This document shows positions 6,836 to 8,100 of a stretch of DNA of 8,100 nucleotides, in pieces. The stretch is taken from assembly GCA_963204845.1 (NCBI GenBank), contig CAUJIL010000124.1, positions 1 to 8,100 on the forward strand, written 5' to 3'. Both the position numbers and the translations under genes were made by a program. A model generated the notes under the pieces. It searched no databases and was not told the DNA's origin. It saw nothing but the letters and a program-made list of their open reading frames with translations. Positions within the stretch are counted from its first letter, which is position 1. The number at the start of each line of letters is the position of its first letter. Origin of the DNA: Pseudomonadota bacterium. Lineage in GTDB: Bacteria; Pseudomonadota; Gammaproteobacteria; Pseudomonadales; UBA5518.

Positions 6836-6898
6836 GCATCGAGTCTCCGCAGTGTGTGTCTGGCTCCGGCATCGCTTCCATGCGTTGCGCCCGGGTCC

Positions 6899-8100
6899 TC
6901 AGGTCGACAACAGCCGGTACAGGTTCTTGTGGTCCTCGCGAATATCCGCGTCGGATTCACGCAACTCCTTGATTTTCCTGCAGGCGTGAAGCACGGTGGT
7001 GTGATCCCTGCCCCCGAACGCCTCGCCGATTTCAGGGAGGCTGTGATTGGTCAGTTCCTTCGCCAGTGCCATCGCCAACTGACGCGGCCGGGCTACCGAG
7101 CGGCTGCGTCGCTTCGACAGCAGATCGGACAGTTTGATCTTGTAGTACTCCGCCGCCGTGCGCTGGATGTTGTCGAGACTGACCTGGCGATCCTGCAGTG
7201 CGAGCAGGTCCTTCAGCGATTCCTTGACCAGCTCGATGTCGATGCGCCGGTTCATGAACTGTGCGCTGGCAATCACCCGTTTCAACGCTCCCTCGAGCTC
7301 GCGCACGTTCGACTTGATGCGCTGCGCCACGAAGAACGCCGCGTCAGCCGGCAGATCGATGCGCCCCTGCTCGGCCTTCTTCATTAATATGGCCACGCGC
7401 GTTTCCAGCTCCGGTGGCTCCACCGCTACCGTCAACCCCCAGCCGAAGCGCGACTTCAAGCGCTCCTCCAGCCCGTCGATCTCCTTCGGGTAGCGGTCGC
7501 AGGTCAGGATCATCTGTTGCCCGCCCTCGAGCAAGGCATTGAAAGTATGGAAGAATTCCTCCTGTGAGCGTTCCTTGTTCGCGAAGAACTGGATGTCGTC
7601 GATCAGCAACGCGTCCACCGAACGGTAGTAGCGCTTGAAGTCATTGATCGCGTTGAGCTGCAACGCCTTGACCATATCGGCAACGAAACGCTCCGAGTGC
7701 AGGTAGACGATGCGCGCCTGCGGGTTGCGCTCGAGCAGCGCGTTGCCGACTGCGTGCATCAGGTGCGTCTTGCCGAGGCCGACGCCGCCGTAGATGAACA
7801 GCGGGTTGTACGAGCCGCCCGGATTCGCGGCCACCTGTTGTGCGGCGGCCCGTGCGAGCTGGTTGCTCTTGCCCTCCACGAAACTCTGGAACGTGTAGTT
7901 CTCGACCAGGAAGTTGTTGTGCCGTGGCGTGATCTCGGCGTCGGATTTACGACTCATCGCAACCGGTATCGGTGACACCGGCGCAGTGGCCAACGGCGCG
8001 ATTGCCGTCTCCCGGCGTGGTTCGCCCACCGGCGTAGCGCTTCGCTCCATGAGCGGTGCGCGAGCAAGCAGATCCTGCGTCTGCGTCTCGAGTTGCACCG
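6899..8100 (-). CDS. dnaA: Chromosomal replication initiator protein DnaA (N-terminal part beyond window)
   Basis: The AAA+ ATPase that binds DnaA boxes and melts the origin. The last 399-400 codons are present and the reading frame is open to the window edge. Counting from the GTG codon at 8098, which is probably an internal Val and not the start, residues 1 to about 65 are a low-complexity linker (domain II). The ATPase domain follows with YTFQSFVEGKSNQLARAAA, Walker A GGVGLGKT at 104-111, Walker B LLIDDIQF at 164-171, the arginine-finger segment RLKSRFGWG at 213-221 and sensor II VRELEGAL at 265-272. The DNA-binding domain IV has the DnaA signature GGRDHTTVLHA at 362-372. Domain I, which binds DnaB and DiaA-type partners, should be encoded to the right of the window. 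The TGA stop at 6899-6901 ends the protein with LYRLLST. Confidence 0.97.
   Translation of the reverse strand, partial: VQLETQTQDLLARAPLMERSATPVGEPRRETAIAPLATAPVSPIPVAMSRKSDAEITPRHNNFLVENYTFQSFVEGKSNQLARAAAQQVAANPGGSYNPLFIYGGVGLGKTHLMHAVGNALLERNPQARIVYLHSERFVADMVKALQLNAINDFKRYYRSVDALLIDDIQFFANKERSQEEFFHTFNALLEGGQQMILTCDRYPKEIDGLEERLKSRFGWGLTVAVEPPELETRVAILMKKAEQGRIDLPADAAFFVAQRIKSNVRELEGALKRVIASAQFMNRRIDIELVKESLKDLLALQDRQVSLDNIQRTAAEYYKIKLSDLLSKRRSRSVARPRQLAMALAKELTNHSLPEIGEAFGGRDHTTVLHACRKIKELRESDADIREDHKNLYRLLST

Noticed and set aside
6836..6898. Possible origin of replication in the dnaA-dnaN gap
   Set aside because: Only 63 bp, with no TTATCCACA-type DnaA box and no AT-rich stretch. No DnaA-box cluster was seen elsewhere in the window, so the origin is probably beyond the 5' end of dnaA.
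5351..7387. 678-codon open frame on the plus strand, opposite recF, dnaN and dnaA
   Set aside because: It is antisense to three certain genes. Its product is rich in Arg, Gln, His and Leu with no recognisable domain, as expected for the reverse frame of GC-rich coding DNA.

Overview
The window is a chromosomal replication-origin-proximal block from a GC-rich Gammaproteobacterium. All credible genes lie on the minus strand, so in the direction of transcription (right to left) the order is dnaA (5' end beyond the window), dnaN, recF, gyrB, an SDR oxidoreductase, an LLM-class flavin/F420-type oxidoreductase, and the first 32 codons of an SMP-30/gluconolactonase-like gene cut by the left edge. 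The dnaA-dnaN-recF-gyrB order, the gammaproteobacterial type of GyrB (about 170 residues inserted in the C-terminal part) and the DnaN and DnaA sequences point to Gammaproteobacteria. I cannot name the genus with confidence.

Positions 4585-8100 hold the replication and repair genes: DnaA (initiator ATPase, partial), DnaN (beta clamp) and RecF (gap-repair mediator). They are tightly packed, with 63 bp between dnaA and dnaN, 16 bp between dnaN and recF, and an overlap of recF with gyrB. GyrB follows at 2166-4607. DnaA starts replication, the clamp gives the polymerase processivity, RecF helps load RecA at gaps, and gyrase removes the positive supercoils made by the fork.

The most notable non-coding signal is a pair of perfect 16-bp parS-type palindromes (TGTTCCACGTGGAACA) at 4634-4649 and 5270-5285. 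Both lie inside recF, in the same reading phase, and both encode the peptide FHVEH. They are almost certainly ParB loading sites that mark the origin region for segregation.

Positions 2004-2165 separate gyrB from the next group. They hold a perfect 8-bp stem-loop and a 21-bp-spaced direct repeat next to a weak -10-like element, so a new transcription unit may begin there. Positions 1-2003 hold that group: SDR, LLM oxidoreductase and SMP-30-like hydrolase, with an 18-bp gap and then a 4-bp GTGA overlap. This looks like a small catabolic or redox operon placed directly after the conserved origin cluster, and its substrate cannot be read from the sequence. I see no mobile element, CRISPR, tRNA, rRNA or defence system, and no DnaA-box cluster. 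The origin itself is probably outside the window, beyond the 5' end of dnaA.
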